Of a DNA stretch of 64,000 nucleotides, positions 1 through 9,808 are shown piece after piece. This DNA comes from Geobacter sp. GTDB taxonomy: Bacteria; Desulfobacterota; Desulfuromonadia; Geobacterales; DSM-12255. The position numbers were made by a program, and so were the translations under genes. The DNA lies in the NCBI GenBank assembly GCA_009684525.1, contig WKKR01000003.1, forward strand, positions 186,001 to 250,000, in the 5' to 3' direction. The notes under the pieces were generated by a model that saw only the letters and a program-made list of their open reading frames with translations, searched no databases and was not told where the DNA came from. Each line of letters begins with the position of its first letter. Within the stretch, counting starts at the first letter, position 1.

Positions 1-3000
1 CTCGCGGTAGAGTTCCAGGCCGGTATTGGACTCCTTCCTGATGTACTTGTCGACGCGATAGCGCTTGAGAACCGCCTCTGTCTCATCTGTTGAGCCATTG
101 TTCCCAACGATGATCTCACAGTCGAGTGGTGACGCCAGGCTGGCAAACAGGGCCTTCAGGCACTGGTCGAGCATGGCTGCCCGGTTCCAGGTCAGGATGA
201 TGATGGAGAATTTTTTGCCGGAGATAGTGTGCGTTCCTTTGTTGGCGGCATTACGGCTGCGAGAGGCAGACAGGAGTCGTTCATACAGGTCCAGAGCGGG
301 ATGTGCACCTTCGGTCAGGCAGAAGCGTTTCAAAACCTCGGCCTTTGCTGCGTGCGCAATCCGGGTCCGGATATCGGGGTGGTCGATGAGGAATTCCAAT
401 GCCCGAAACCACTTTTCTGGGTCCTGGCCAACAAGCAGGCCGGTCTTTCCGTGTTCCACGGTTTCATTATACGGGGGCAGATCGGCAAAGACCCCGGCAA
501 TGCTGCAGGCGGAATATTCCAGCCACTTGATGTTGCTTTTGCAGCGGTTGAACGGAGTGTCCTGAAGCGGGACTATGGCGATGTCAAAACCGCTTTTTGC
601 AAGCGCCCTGGCATAGTCGAGGTAGTCATACTGGAAAGGCTGGAATGAAAAGCCCGGAAGTGTTGCGGCGCTGGCCGGGGCATATCCCATGAAGCGAAAA
701 TGGACCTTTTCCCCATACTTGTCGGCAATTCGCCGCAGGGCTGGCTCGATACGGGAAAGATCGCTGCCATGGGTGTCGGTGCCGCAGAATCCTATAACGA
801 CTCTGCCTGCAGTCGGAGCAGGTGATGGAATATCCCACTTTGCCCGGTCGAGCAGGTTCGGCACAAGATATGTTTCCGGATTGAACTGCTGATAGCGCTC
901 TCTGAGAAGCTCGGATGAAACCGTTATGGCCGACATCTTCGGAAGCAGCTGGCGGAGGAGCACGGAGGTTTCATCGGCCCGTGCCTTCAGGGGATGCCCC
1001 ATGGGGACGTCGAGCAGATAGTCGTCGGCTTCGTAGATGACCGGTTTGCCGCTGGCTAGCATCTGTTCGATGAACGGCATGGTGCCGTTTCTCGGGAAAA
1101 ATCGTTGCAGCACGATAATGTCTGCCCTCTCCAACAGGCTGAGATCTGCCGTACAGGTCACTCCGTCATTGTGTGCCCCCCAGAACAACTCGACCTTTGC
1201 ACCCCCCACGGCAAGAGGCTGTTTCAAGCGCAACTGTGCACATGCCGATCCGGGATCGTCCAGGGAATAGACCGCGACCCTCAATTGAGGGGATGCTTGC
1301 AGAAATGGTTCGTCACTGGACTGAGGAGTGGGAGGCGTCTTCATGCCGCAATGTGCCTTAAGATCGGTCAACGTTTGTGTAAAGCCTGTCTCAAGAGGAT
1401 TCAGCTCGGAAAGCACGGAGAGTTCCGCAATGGCATCGGCGAACATCCCCTGTTCAATATACCTCGCGACGATGTCGGTTCGAGCGGGATGGTTCTGGCT
1501 GTCTTCAGACAGTGCCGTTTTCAGGAGCCGTATGGCGTCGTTTCTGTCAGCGGCCTGAAGCGCTTTTTGCCAGTAATGGGTCGATCTGATCTGCACGGGG
1601 GTGGCACCCGTAGCCTTCAACTCGGCATAGGGGAGCGACTCGATAGAACTCTGAGATGTGAGGTGGTCGGCAATGAAATGAAACGTTCTGAAATATGCTT
1701 CGAAAAGGGCTTTTTTTCTTTTGCGCGCAATATCGCTGTCTCGTTGAATCAGAGATTCATATTTCTCGTAGACTCTCTTGATTGTTGAGAGAAAGAGCGG
1801 CATCGAGCCACTGGTCATAGCGCTGCCATCGCAGCGATAGGTGAACTCGCAGGTCAGCTTCGGGATATGGGTGAATGTGAAGTGCCGCGACATCCTGATC
1901 CAGAGGTCCCAGTCCTCGTGCCGCAACAGGGTTTCATCGAACAGACCGGATTTTTCCAGGCATGTACGTCGGTGCATGATGCAGAGCACGGGAATGAAAT
2001 TTTGTATCAGGACCTTGTCGTAGTCGAACTCCTGGGAGTAGGGGGTCTCCTTGCGGACCGTCACATAGCGGTCACCTTGCTTCTGTTGCACGTCCTTGTA
2101 GGCATCGGTGTAGGCGACATCCAGGTGCTCTCCTTCCAGAGCCGTCACCAATGTTTCCAGATGATTGGGGAAAAATACGTCGTCATCGTCGAGGTAGGCG
2201 ATGTACTTCCCCCGCGCCGCACGGATGCCGGTATTGCGCGATGCAGCCAGCCCTTTGTTTGCTTCGTGGCACAGGTAGCGGATCTTTGGCGATGCAAAGC
2301 CATCCACAACGGCGCGAACATCCTCGCCGGCATCATTGACAACGATGATCTCGAAGTCCCGGAGCGTCTGGGCGAGAATGCTTTTCAGCGCGATTGCCAG
2401 CATGTCGGGGCGGTTGAAGGTCGGGACTATCACCGAAACGAGAGGGGCCGGACTCTCCTCGAATCCCTGCCACTGCATGAGGTGCGAGCGGATGTCGGTA
2501 TGCATCATGATGTTGGCGCATTCGCCGCATTCGGGGATCGGGCCTGCCCCGCAGCGCCTGGATGAGACCCGTAGCGCACGGTAGGTCTCGTTGTTCCAGA
2601 ACTCCTCGATCTGTTGGGTCAGGGCATTACCGAAATCGTATGTGCCCGATGCGACCTTCTCCTTGAAGTGGAGTTCGCCGCCGCCGCACGGGTAGATCTC
2701 GCCATCGAAACCGATCATGATCTCGTCTTCGGTCCAGAGGCAGGGCCGGGGGGCTCCGGGTTGCGAGAAGAGCGGTTCGTGCACGATAAAGACTCCCAGC
2801 TGCTCGCCAAGCGCCTTGGCCTCCAGCATCTTTTCATCTGAGAGTTGCTGGTGGAAGAAGAGGGAGGCCGAGTCCTCCAGCCGATAGGGAGCGGATTCGA
2901 TGTTGAGCATCCTGATGCGTTCGGGGTAGAAGCGGCAGTAGAAGACATTGATCAATGGCACTTTCAGGGAATGAGCAAGCCGGACCAAGGCCGGCAATTC

Positions 3001-3543
3001 ATTGATATTGTGGGTCGACAGGGCGATGGAAAACTGGATATGGATCGGGCTCTGGTACAGGTCTTTCAGGGCAGAACATGCCTTGACATTCTCGACCACC
3101 CGGTCGAAAGCGTCGACCTGCATCAGTCGTTCATAGGTGGCACGGGTGGCGGCATTGATGGAGACATTCACCGACTGGACGGTGCACTGCCCGATCATAG
3201 TCTCTGACAGCTGCCGAGACAGGGCGATACCGTTTGTTGTGATCGTGATGGCGCATTGAGGGTATACCTCGTTGATGTAGCGCATGATCGAGACACAATC
3301 CCGGTTGAGAAGCGGGTCGCCGGCCCCTGCGAGACAGACCGAACGGAAGCGTTCCAGGTGAATGTTGCGCGCCATGACCTTGAATTGTTCCAGGGTGATC
3401 GCCTTGCCGCTTCTGCTTCGGAAGTAGTCGCCGCCGCAGAAGACACACTTGGCATTGCAGGTGTCGTTGAGCAGGAAATGCGCGGAGTAAGGGAATTTGT
3501 CCGAATACCCGTCCGCCCGTTCGCTAATGGAGGTCGTTGTCAT
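1..3543 (-). CDS. Giant radical SAM / multi-glycosyltransferase protein, 3' end beyond window
   Basis: The frame is open without a stop for 1181 codons from the ATG at 3543 to the window edge, so the C-terminus is missing. Residues 1-345 look like a radical SAM enzyme: C29, C33 and C36 form CX3CX2C, and C286, C331, C339 and C342 fit a SPASM-type auxiliary cluster. A GT2 domain starts near residue 368 (SVIVPTFN) with an acidic run at 452-455. A helical TPR-like stretch lies near 660-730, and a GT4-like domain covers about 753-1085. A second GT2 domain starts near 1110 and is cut off. The start lies 2 bases after the stop of the 1447-residue gene. Cytoplasmic assembly or modification of a surface glycan is inferred; the radical SAM substrate is unknown. 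Confidence 0.85.
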   Translation of the reverse strand, partial: MTTTSISERADGYSDKFPYSAHFLLNDTCNAKCVFCGGDYFRSRSGKAITLEQFKVMARNIHLERFRSVCLAGAGDPLLNRDCVSIMRYINEVYPQCAITITTNGIALSRQLSETMIGQCTVQSVNVSINAATRATYERLMQVDAFDRVVENVKACSALKDLYQSPIHIQFSIALSTHNINELPALVRLAHSLKVPLINVFYCRFYPERIRMLNIESAPYRLEDSASLFFHQQLSDEKMLEAKALGEQLGVFIVHEPLFSQPGAPRPCLWTEDEIMIGFDGEIYPCGGGELHFKEKVASGTYDFGNALTQQIEEFWNNETYRALRVSSRRCGAGPIPECGECANIMMHTDIRSHLMQWQGFEESPAPLVSVIVPTFNRPDMLAIALKSILAQTLRDFEIIVVNDAGEDVRAVVDGFASPKIRYLCHEANKGLAASRNTGIRAARGKYIAYLDDDDVFFPNHLETLVTALEGEHLDVAYTDAYKDVQQKQGDRYVTVRKETPYSQEFDYDKVLIQNFIPVLCIMHRRTCLEKSGLFDETLLRHEDWDLWIRMSRHFTFTHIPKLTCEFTYRCDGSAMTSGSMPLFLSTIKRVYEKYESLIQRDSDIARKRKKALFEAYFRTFHFIADHLTSQSSIESLPYAELKATGATPVQIRSTHYWQKALQAADRNDAIRLLKTALSEDSQNHPARTDIVARYIEQGMFADAIAELSVLSELNPLETGFTQTLTDLKAHCGMKTPPTPQSSDEPFLQASPQLRVAVYSLDDPGSACAQLRLKQPLAVGGAKVELFWGAHNDGVTCTADLSLLERADIIVLQRFFPRNGTMPFIEQMLASGKPVIYEADDYLLDVPMGHPLKARADETSVLLRQLLPKMSAITVSSELLRERYQQFNPETYLVPNLLDRAKWDIPSPAPTAGRVVIGFCGTDTHGSDLSRIEPALRRIADKYGEKVHFRFMGYAPASAATLPGFSFQPFQYDYLDYARALAKSGFDIAIVPLQDTPFNRCKSNIKWLEYSACSIAGVFADLPPYNETVEHGKTGLLVGQDPEKWFRALEFLIDHPDIRTRIAHAAKAEVLKRFCLTEGAHPALDLYERLLSASRSRNAANKGTHTISGKKFSIIILTWNRAAMLDQCLKALFASLASPLDCEIIVGNNGSTDETEAVLKRYRVDKYIRKESNTGLELYRE

Positions 3544-3545
3544 GG

Positions 3546-6500
3546 TTATTGGTTCCCGGCAAACTGTTTTGCGGCTAGAATCCGTCCATATCGTGCCTTC
3601 GGATTTTGCGGGTCCAACTGCAGCGCCTGCAGGAATGATTCTTCCGCATGCTTGAACTCTCCTTTTTCGAGCAGCGACATACCGAGGGAGATGGCGCTGT
3701 TCAGTCCGACGTATCTTGACCGCTCCTTGGCGAGGGTAGAGAACATCGCTGCATATTTGGCAACCTGCTGCTGCCAGGTCCAGCCATCAAGGATAGACTG
3801 CCGTGCATTGCGGCCCATGGCGTGCATATCTCCGGCCTTCAGGCGTTCGATTGCCGCTGTCAGCGCTTCTACTGAGCGATCGACGAGAAAGCCGTTGTAA
3901 CCGTCACGGATGATCTCGGGCATGTTGCCGACCCTGGTGGAAATGACGGGCAGTCCACAGGCAAGTGCTTCCAGCGCAGGGTTCGGCGTCCCTTCCACGA
4001 CCGAGGCACAGATATAGAAGGTTGCCTGGTGGTAGACCGTATCGCGTACCTGTTCCTGGGTAAGGAGTGATTCCATGTCCCTGCGCGCCTCGCGGTCGAG
4101 AAAGACCAGGCGTACCCCGCTTTGCCGGCAGGCTTCCCTGATGAGATCGAGGCCTTTTTCTCCCACCGAATCCGAATTGCCGACCCAACAGGCGATTGGT
4201 TCTTCGGGAGGTTCGGTTGCCGGGTGGAACAGTTCCTCATCGACGCCGTTCTGGCAGCAGAAGATGTTGGGGGCTTCCAGGGACCCCTGACGGAACATTT
4301 CCTGATTGTTCAGGAAGCCTCCGGCACAACGTGCCGAGGTGACGAGGCTGATGGTCTGCTCCAGATATTTCGGGCAACTGCAGCCGACTATGATTTTTTC
4401 CGGCGGGACGTTTTGGACCAGGGAAATCAGGTACGGATCGAAGATCATGATGAAATCGTACTTCCGATGGTCGAACAGTTGATCCATCCGCCGCATTTCC
4501 AGGGTCACTTCTGTGGGAAGGTGCCTGCGGATGTTCTGCGAACGATTCCACCATGCCCATCCTTCGATGTCATAGACGGCCAGCACGCGAATCCCCTGGT
4601 CCGGTTCTCGTTCCGGTGCGGGTTCCGGTTCCCTCCCAAGGATGATGCATTCAAAAGTACTGGTCAGGATGTCGGTTATTTTCTGTAGTGAGTGGGCAGA
4701 ACTGATCTGGCTGCGGGCAGTAGCTCCGATCGTGCGACGCAATTGCGGAGAAGTGATCAACAGTTCGAGCTTTTCCTCCCATTCCTTTTCTGTCGATGCC
4801 AGCATCCCGGTTATGCCGTCACTAATGGCATCCATACATTCGCCGGCATTGAAGCAGACGGGAGGTACACCGGCGCTCATGTAGATCAGGGCCTTGAGCG
4901 CTCCGCGTACCACATAGTCCTCCAGGTCGAGAGGGGGAGGGAATATGCCGATATCAAAGGCTGCCACCTCTTCGATCATTCTCTGTTCATCGTACTCGGG
5001 AACTACGGTGACACGAGGGGAGGAAAAGTCGGGCACTACTGAACGGTCTGCTCCGACGATCCGGATCTCCAGGTTTTCGTGCCGTGCGGCAAGTCGGTCG
5101 AGTACCCCTTTGAGGCGGTTCAATCCAACGGCGGTCCCCTGGCTGCCGATCCAGCCGACGACTACGGAATCTTCCTGTTTTTCAGGTCTGGCAGCGAGAT
5201 ATTCTGCAAACTTCTCCACATGGGTCGCCGTGGGGACGATCAGCACCACTTTGCAGAACTTTTCGCCATAACGGGCGACATAGGGATTGTCGCTTATCAC
5301 GGCATCGACCGTAGAGAGGATCTCGTCGAGATCATGCCAGCCATGCTGGCGGTGGTAGTCGGTCCAGAGTGCATCTGAGAGATCGAAGACCACCTTGGCC
5401 GTTGTCGACTTGAGGGCCTTGACGATTTCAAGGAAGGAGACCTTCAGCAGATAGGCGATGTCAGCAGACCTGGCCTGGTCGATAATGGCTTGCAGCGGCG
5501 TAGATCGGATATCGACGACCGCCACGTTCCACCCGCTGCGGGTCAGCGACTCTGTCAGCGCCAGCCCGCGCACCTGTGCCGTGGCATGCCCCAGGGCAGT
5601 ATCGAGAACAAAGAGAACTGTCCGCTTCCTCTCGTGCTGTACGCCCCCTTTCTTTGCCTCGATCCGCATGTCGCGCCAGGGAGCATGGGTCTGGGGGGGA
5701 AGCACGCTGATTTCTCCAAAACCGGCTCGCCGTAACTCCTGCTCAAGATGCCATGACGACCAGCTGCAGGCATAGGGAGTGATGGCATCGTGTCGTTCAA
5801 CCTGCCCCATGTCGAAGGCATGGAGAGCCCGTACCCCTTCGAGATACTCACCAAGGTTCCTTCCCTGTTCGATGGAAATCTTGCTGGCTGCCTTGAGGAG
5901 GTCCGGGGTTTCTATGATCAGGGTGCCGTCGTCGGTGAGGAGCAGTGCTGCCTTGTCGAGAAATTCACGGGCCTGCCACAGGTTCAGATAATTGAAGGAG
6001 TGAATCATCAGGATTTCAGTGAGGCTCTTCGGAGGGAAGACGCGATCGATATCCATGGCATCGAGATAGAGGTCGGCCCTGACGCTCTTGTCGGTGTCGA
6101 TATTGATATGGCTTGGCAGATAGTTCTGTCCGCAGCCGATATGGAGTTTATCGCCACTGGTCGGCCCTGTCGGCTGAAGATTAGCTGCCGGTGCGACCTT
6201 GCGGGTGATGACCCAGCCGCACAGTTCGTTCCGGGCATTACGCTGGATGCTGTTGACATGGAACGGGAAACGACACAGGGACAACACCTCCGTGCAAGCC
6301 CTTCTCACCGACTCGTAGATCATGAAATCGTGGAGCCAGATGTAGCCTCCTTCGTTGACGATATCGAGGCATTTGAGGAAATCGTGCCGCACATCTTCAT
6401 ATTCATGGCTGCCATCGATCAGGATGAAGTCGAAGGTCGTGCTCAGTTTGGGCAGCGCCTTGTCAGCGGTAGAAATGATGAGGTGAATCCCTTCGTGCTG

Positions 6501-7889
6501 TCCGCTCGTTGTGACGTGCCGGTACCATTCGGAGAAGGTTTCGAGGCCATCGTTGTCGCCGGTGGGGAGGAAGGGGTCGATGCAGACGATGTCCACCGGC
6601 ATGCCGTTGTCGCGCATGGCAAAGGCCATGGCCACTGCCGATGCCCCGATCTGACTGCCGATTTCGAGGATATTGCGTGGCTTCAGGTGTCGTATCAGCC
6701 GATAGAGCGTGTACTGGGGGGAGGATGACAACGGCAGCTCCGACATGGTCGGTGGCAGCGTAACCGGCTGCGGCTGGTTGGCATCATTGAGAAGCGCTTC
6801 GGGCAGATCCAGGCCTCCCACCCGTTTCGGCGTGGAGAATGCCGTTTCGCCGGATGCGGGTAGCGGTTGTACCGGTGCCGATGAGCGGATCTCCAACGGC
6901 AGCTCAACTGTTCGGTTGAAGAGCCGTGGCGCAAAGAATCGATAGAACTCCTGGGCGCGGGCGTGGCAGGAATGGCGCTGCATAGCCAGGCGGTAGCCTG
7001 CCTCGGCGATCTCCTCGCAGCGACCCGGTTGGGCGAGGTAGGAGCGGATGGTATTGACGGCCGTGTCTGAAGTGATTTTGACATAGTTGACGCCATCAAC
7101 GAGACCCAGTAGCTCCGCCCCGTCCGGTTCCTCCGCAAAAAGGGCGGCTCGCGAGGCAAGGATTTCGAAATATTTCGGGTTGGGGTGCCGCAGCCTGCCG
7201 GCAGTGGTGATGAAGATGCGGCAGGCATTGATCGCCTTTGAGAATTCCTTTCCCACCAGCGGATGTGGCTGGGAGCGATACTCCCAGCCGGGATGGGGTG
7301 CCGAGAAATAAGAGAACTCCTTTTGCGCCGTCAGGGCCTGGTGTATGGCGAAACGTTCAGGATAAAACGGGCTCGGTTCGGTGGTGCCGGCGGCGAGGAA
7401 GCCGACGTCGTACCTCTTTTCCGACTGCCAGTCGTTGAACAGTTGCGGATCAAAGGTCGGCAGGATGTTGACGAAGCGCTGGCCGTACAGCGAGTCGGCA
7501 AAAAGCCTGAGCGGTTCGGGAAAGTAGGAAATCACGTGGGCAATGCGGTTGTCGTCGAGAAAGCGGAAAAAGGCGTCGGAATTGCCTTCGGTGACGTTCC
7601 AGTAGTCTCCCAGGACAATGGCGCTCGAGACCCCTGCCTGGTCCAGCCCAGCAAAGGGGAGACCAAAGGCGGGCGGGGTCAGGTCGAAGGCGGTGATGAG
7701 CAAGTCGGGCCGGACATCGGGGAAGGTGTGACGGATGATTTCGCCATAGCTTTTCAGAGAAGGGTCATACCCTTCGTATCCCTTCCCGAACATCCTGGTA
7801 TCGAAGCTGCAGCGAAGACCAGTACGCAGTGCTTCGTGGCACTTGGCCAGATAATCGGCCTCGCAATCGCCTATGAACAGTATCCTCAT
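3546..7889 (-). CDS. Modular glycosyltransferase-methyltransferase megaprotein (1447 aa)
   Basis: At least six modules are visible. Residues 1-320 resemble CgeB-type GT4 proteins. Residues 395-565 are a class I methyltransferase (NILEIGSQIG, then FILIDGSHEYEDV, as in Methyltransf_24). Residues 580-745 are a second methyltransferase (LHIGCGQ). Residues 755-1085 and 1100-1385 are GT4-like, the last with the EGTPNPALEALACG donor-site signature near 1299. A TPR hairpin ends the protein (1395-1440). The ATG at 7889 has an AAAGGTGA ribosome site. There is no signal peptide or membrane segment, so it is probably cytoplasmic. It likely adds and methylates several sugars of one glycan, but the order of activities is inference. 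Confidence 0.87.
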   Translation of the reverse strand: MRILFIGDCEADYLAKCHEALRTGLRCSFDTRMFGKGYEGYDPSLKSYGEIIRHTFPDVRPDLLITAFDLTPPAFGLPFAGLDQAGVSSAIVLGDYWNVTEGNSDAFFRFLDDNRIAHVISYFPEPLRLFADSLYGQRFVNILPTFDPQLFNDWQSEKRYDVGFLAAGTTEPSPFYPERFAIHQALTAQKEFSYFSAPHPGWEYRSQPHPLVGKEFSKAINACRIFITTAGRLRHPNPKYFEILASRAALFAEEPDGAELLGLVDGVNYVKITSDTAVNTIRSYLAQPGRCEEIAEAGYRLAMQRHSCHARAQEFYRFFAPRLFNRTVELPLEIRSSAPVQPLPASGETAFSTPKRVGGLDLPEALLNDANQPQPVTLPPTMSELPLSSSPQYTLYRLIRHLKPRNILEIGSQIGASAVAMAFAMRDNGMPVDIVCIDPFLPTGDNDGLETFSEWYRHVTTSGQHEGIHLIISTADKALPKLSTTFDFILIDGSHEYEDVRHDFLKCLDIVNEGGYIWLHDFMIYESVRRACTEVLSLCRFPFHVNSIQRNARNELCGWVITRKVAPAANLQPTGPTSGDKLHIGCGQNYLPSHINIDTDKSVRADLYLDAMDIDRVFPPKSLTEILMIHSFNYLNLWQAREFLDKAALLLTDDGTLIIETPDLLKAASKISIEQGRNLGEYLEGVRALHAFDMGQVERHDAITPYACSWSSWHLEQELRRAGFGEISVLPPQTHAPWRDMRIEAKKGGVQHERKRTVLFVLDTALGHATAQVRGLALTESLTRSGWNVAVVDIRSTPLQAIIDQARSADIAYLLKVSFLEIVKALKSTTAKVVFDLSDALWTDYHRQHGWHDLDEILSTVDAVISDNPYVARYGEKFCKVVLIVPTATHVEKFAEYLAARPEKQEDSVVVGWIGSQGTAVGLNRLKGVLDRLAARHENLEIRIVGADRSVVPDFSSPRVTVVPEYDEQRMIEEVAAFDIGIFPPPLDLEDYVVRGALKALIYMSAGVPPVCFNAGECMDAISDGITGMLASTEKEWEEKLELLITSPQLRRTIGATARSQISSAHSLQKITDILTSTFECIILGREPEPAPEREPDQGIRVLAVYDIEGWAWWNRSQNIRRHLPTEVTLEMRRMDQLFDHRKYDFIMIFDPYLISLVQNVPPEKIIVGCSCPKYLEQTISLVTSARCAGGFLNNQEMFRQGSLEAPNIFCCQNGVDEELFHPATEPPEEPIACWVGNSDSVGEKGLDLIREACRQSGVRLVFLDREARRDMESLLTQEQVRDTVYHQATFYICASVVEGTPNPALEALACGLPVISTRVGNMPEIIRDGYNGFLVDRSVEALTAAIERLKAGDMHAMGRNARQSILDGWTWQQQVAKYAAMFSTLAKERSRYVGLNSAISLGMSLLEKGEFKHAEESFLQALQLDPQNPKARYGRILAAKQFAGNQ

Positions 7890-7896
7890 CTGTCGG

Positions 7897-8844
7897 TCAC
7901 CTTTTCGGTAAGGAATTCATCTGCCTGAGCAGATGGCATGTAGCTCTTACTCCCTGTTCCAAAGATCCGTTGAAGGTGAATCCCTTCGATTCCAACTTTG
8001 CCCGGCTCACATGGTAGGAGAGTTGATTCATGATTTCTGTGTCGACGAAAGTTACCTGCAATGAAGGGAACTCTTTCTTGATCTCTTCCACGATCTGGTT
8101 CACCGTGGCGTTGAGGGTGAGCACGTTGAATATCTCAGTATTGAAGAGATCCTGTTTGATCACGAAGGCAAGAGCAGTAACGGCGTCGGAGAGATCGAGA
8201 TAGGGCCTGTGCTGGTGCAGGGCTGTACGCCAGACCGTGATCGGCTCACCCAGGTTGGCCTGCCAGACGAACTTGTTGATGGCGGTATGGAACCGCATGC
8301 CCGGAGAGATACCGAAGATAGTGCCGAAACGGAGAATCACGAACCGCAATCCCATTGCGGCTCCTTCCTGTTGCAGCATCTGCTCGGCTTTCAGTTTCGA
8401 TTCTGCATAGGGGCTTTGCGGAATCAGCTCGGTGATGGGGCATGCCTCATCAACCACGTCACTCTGGCTTCCATAGACGCTGGTGGTGGAAATGAAGATC
8501 AAGCGACAGCCGTTTCGGGCGCATCCTTCGGCCAGACGGGCGGTTGCGGCATAGTTGATCTCCTCGACCGCATCGCGGTGGGCAAAGCTTGTGGTGGCAT
8601 CGGTAATGGCGGCAAGATGGATCACCACGTCGATGCCGTCAAGGAGCTGATTGAGATCGCAGGTGGCAATGTCGGTACAGCTGAAGGAGTAGTTTCCCTG
8701 CGGAGGGAGGTTGAACAATGAGCAGTAACGTTGCGTCAGCATGTTATCAATCATGATGATCTGAGCGGCAGGGAAGATGTCCGGAAGTATCCTGATCAGT
8801 TGCGATCCGATGTGTCCCAGAGCTCCGGTGACGAGGATTTTCAT
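7897..8844 (-). CDS. NAD-dependent epimerase/dehydratase (extended SDR)
   Basis: This is a 315-residue extended short-chain dehydrogenase of the nucleotide-sugar epimerase/dehydratase family. The N-terminal GALGHIG sequence is the GxxGxxG dinucleotide site. The catalytic pair appears as YAESK (YxxxK) after a STTSVYG stretch. It is the third of three SDR genes in a row with almost no spacing. It probably oxidises, epimerises or reduces an NDP-sugar for the local glycan. The exact substrate cannot be read from the sequence. Confidence 0.85.
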   Translation of the reverse strand: MKILVTGALGHIGSQLIRILPDIFPAAQIIMIDNMLTQRYCSLFNLPPQGNYSFSCTDIATCDLNQLLDGIDVVIHLAAITDATTSFAHRDAVEEINYAATARLAEGCARNGCRLIFISTTSVYGSQSDVVDEACPITELIPQSPYAESKLKAEQMLQQEGAAMGLRFVILRFGTIFGISPGMRFHTAINKFVWQANLGEPITVWRTALHQHRPYLDLSDAVTALAFVIKQDLFNTEIFNVLTLNATVNQIVEEIKKEFPSLQVTFVDTEIMNQLSYHVSRAKLESKGFTFNGSLEQGVRATCHLLRQMNSLPKR

Positions 8845-8845
8845 C

Positions 8846-9808
8846 TTACTTTCCCCTTCCTTTTGCTTCCAGTGTCTTCCGTGTGGCCCGCAGGCCTTCT
8901 TCCAGGGAAAAGCGCGGATGCCATCCGGTCATTTCCTGGAGCCGTTGCGAGGAAAAGCGCACATTCTCGATCTCGATCCTCTTACGTTCGTCCGGCCAGG
9001 GGATATGGGTAAGCTGCCCCCTGCCCAGTTCGGCAACTATGGTCGAGGCGATCTCGCTGACGGTGCGGTGTTCGTTCCCGGTGGCGAAATACGTCTCGCC
9101 GTAGAGTTCTGAACGTTGGGCCGCTTGCCAGAGGATCTCGGTGGCGTCGTCAACGAACATGACATTTCTCGACTGGTCGCCGCTGCCGAAGATCTTGATC
9201 TCTTCATTGCTCCAGGCGAGATGGATGAAGTAGTTGATAAAGCCGAATTCCTGGAAACCCTTGCCGTAAGGCCCGAACAGGTTGGCAAAGCGCAGAACGA
9301 CGGTCTTGAGATCGTGGATGGTATGGTAGATGCGGTAGTATTTCTCGGCAACCCCTTTATTGGCCGAGTAGATCTCCAGCGGACGCTCCCAGTGGTCTTC
9401 GTCGACGACCGAACTCAGCGCCTTGCCGACCACAGTGCTGCTGGAGGTATACACGACAATGGCCTGTGGGTTCAGCAGCCGGATCGATTCCAAAAGCTTC
9501 AGGTTGCCCAGGCAGTTTATCTCGGCATCCAGCAAAGGATACTGGATGGAGAGCGGATGGGAGGTCTGGGCAGCGCAGTTGAAGATGATGTCCTGCCCCT
9601 GCACCACCTCGGAAATGAGGTGTTCGTCGCGGATATCTCCGCGAACGAAGTGTATCTGTTCCCAGACGTCGCGGATGTTGTCCGTGGTGGAACGGAGGTG
9701 CGGTTCCAGCGCGTCGAGCACTGTAACGGTGACGTCTTTCTCGCGCAGGCACCTCCTGACCAGATTTGCGCCGAGAAAGCCGGCACCGCCAATGATGAGT
9801 ATGTTCAT
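8846..9808 (-). CDS. NAD-dependent epimerase/dehydratase, UDP-glucose 4-epimerase-like
   Basis: This 320-residue extended SDR starts with a GGAGFLG nucleotide-binding loop. It has TSSSTVVG followed by YSANK (YxxxK), the Ser/Tyr/Lys catalytic set of the GalE/RmlB family. Its ATG overlaps the end of the upstream SDR gene by 4 bases (ATGA), so the two are translationally coupled. Substrate specificity is not determinable; a 4-epimerase or 4,6-dehydratase on an NDP-sugar is the usual role of this family. Confidence 0.86.
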   Translation of the reverse strand: MNILIIGGAGFLGANLVRRCLREKDVTVTVLDALEPHLRSTTDNIRDVWEQIHFVRGDIRDEHLISEVVQGQDIIFNCAAQTSHPLSIQYPLLDAEINCLGNLKLLESIRLLNPQAIVVYTSSSTVVGKALSSVVDEDHWERPLEIYSANKGVAEKYYRIYHTIHDLKTVVLRFANLFGPYGKGFQEFGFINYFIHLAWSNEEIKIFGSGDQSRNVMFVDDATEILWQAAQRSELYGETYFATGNEHRTVSEIASTIVAELGRGQLTHIPWPDERKRIEIENVRFSSQRLQEMTGWHPRFSLEEGLRATRKTLEAKGRGK

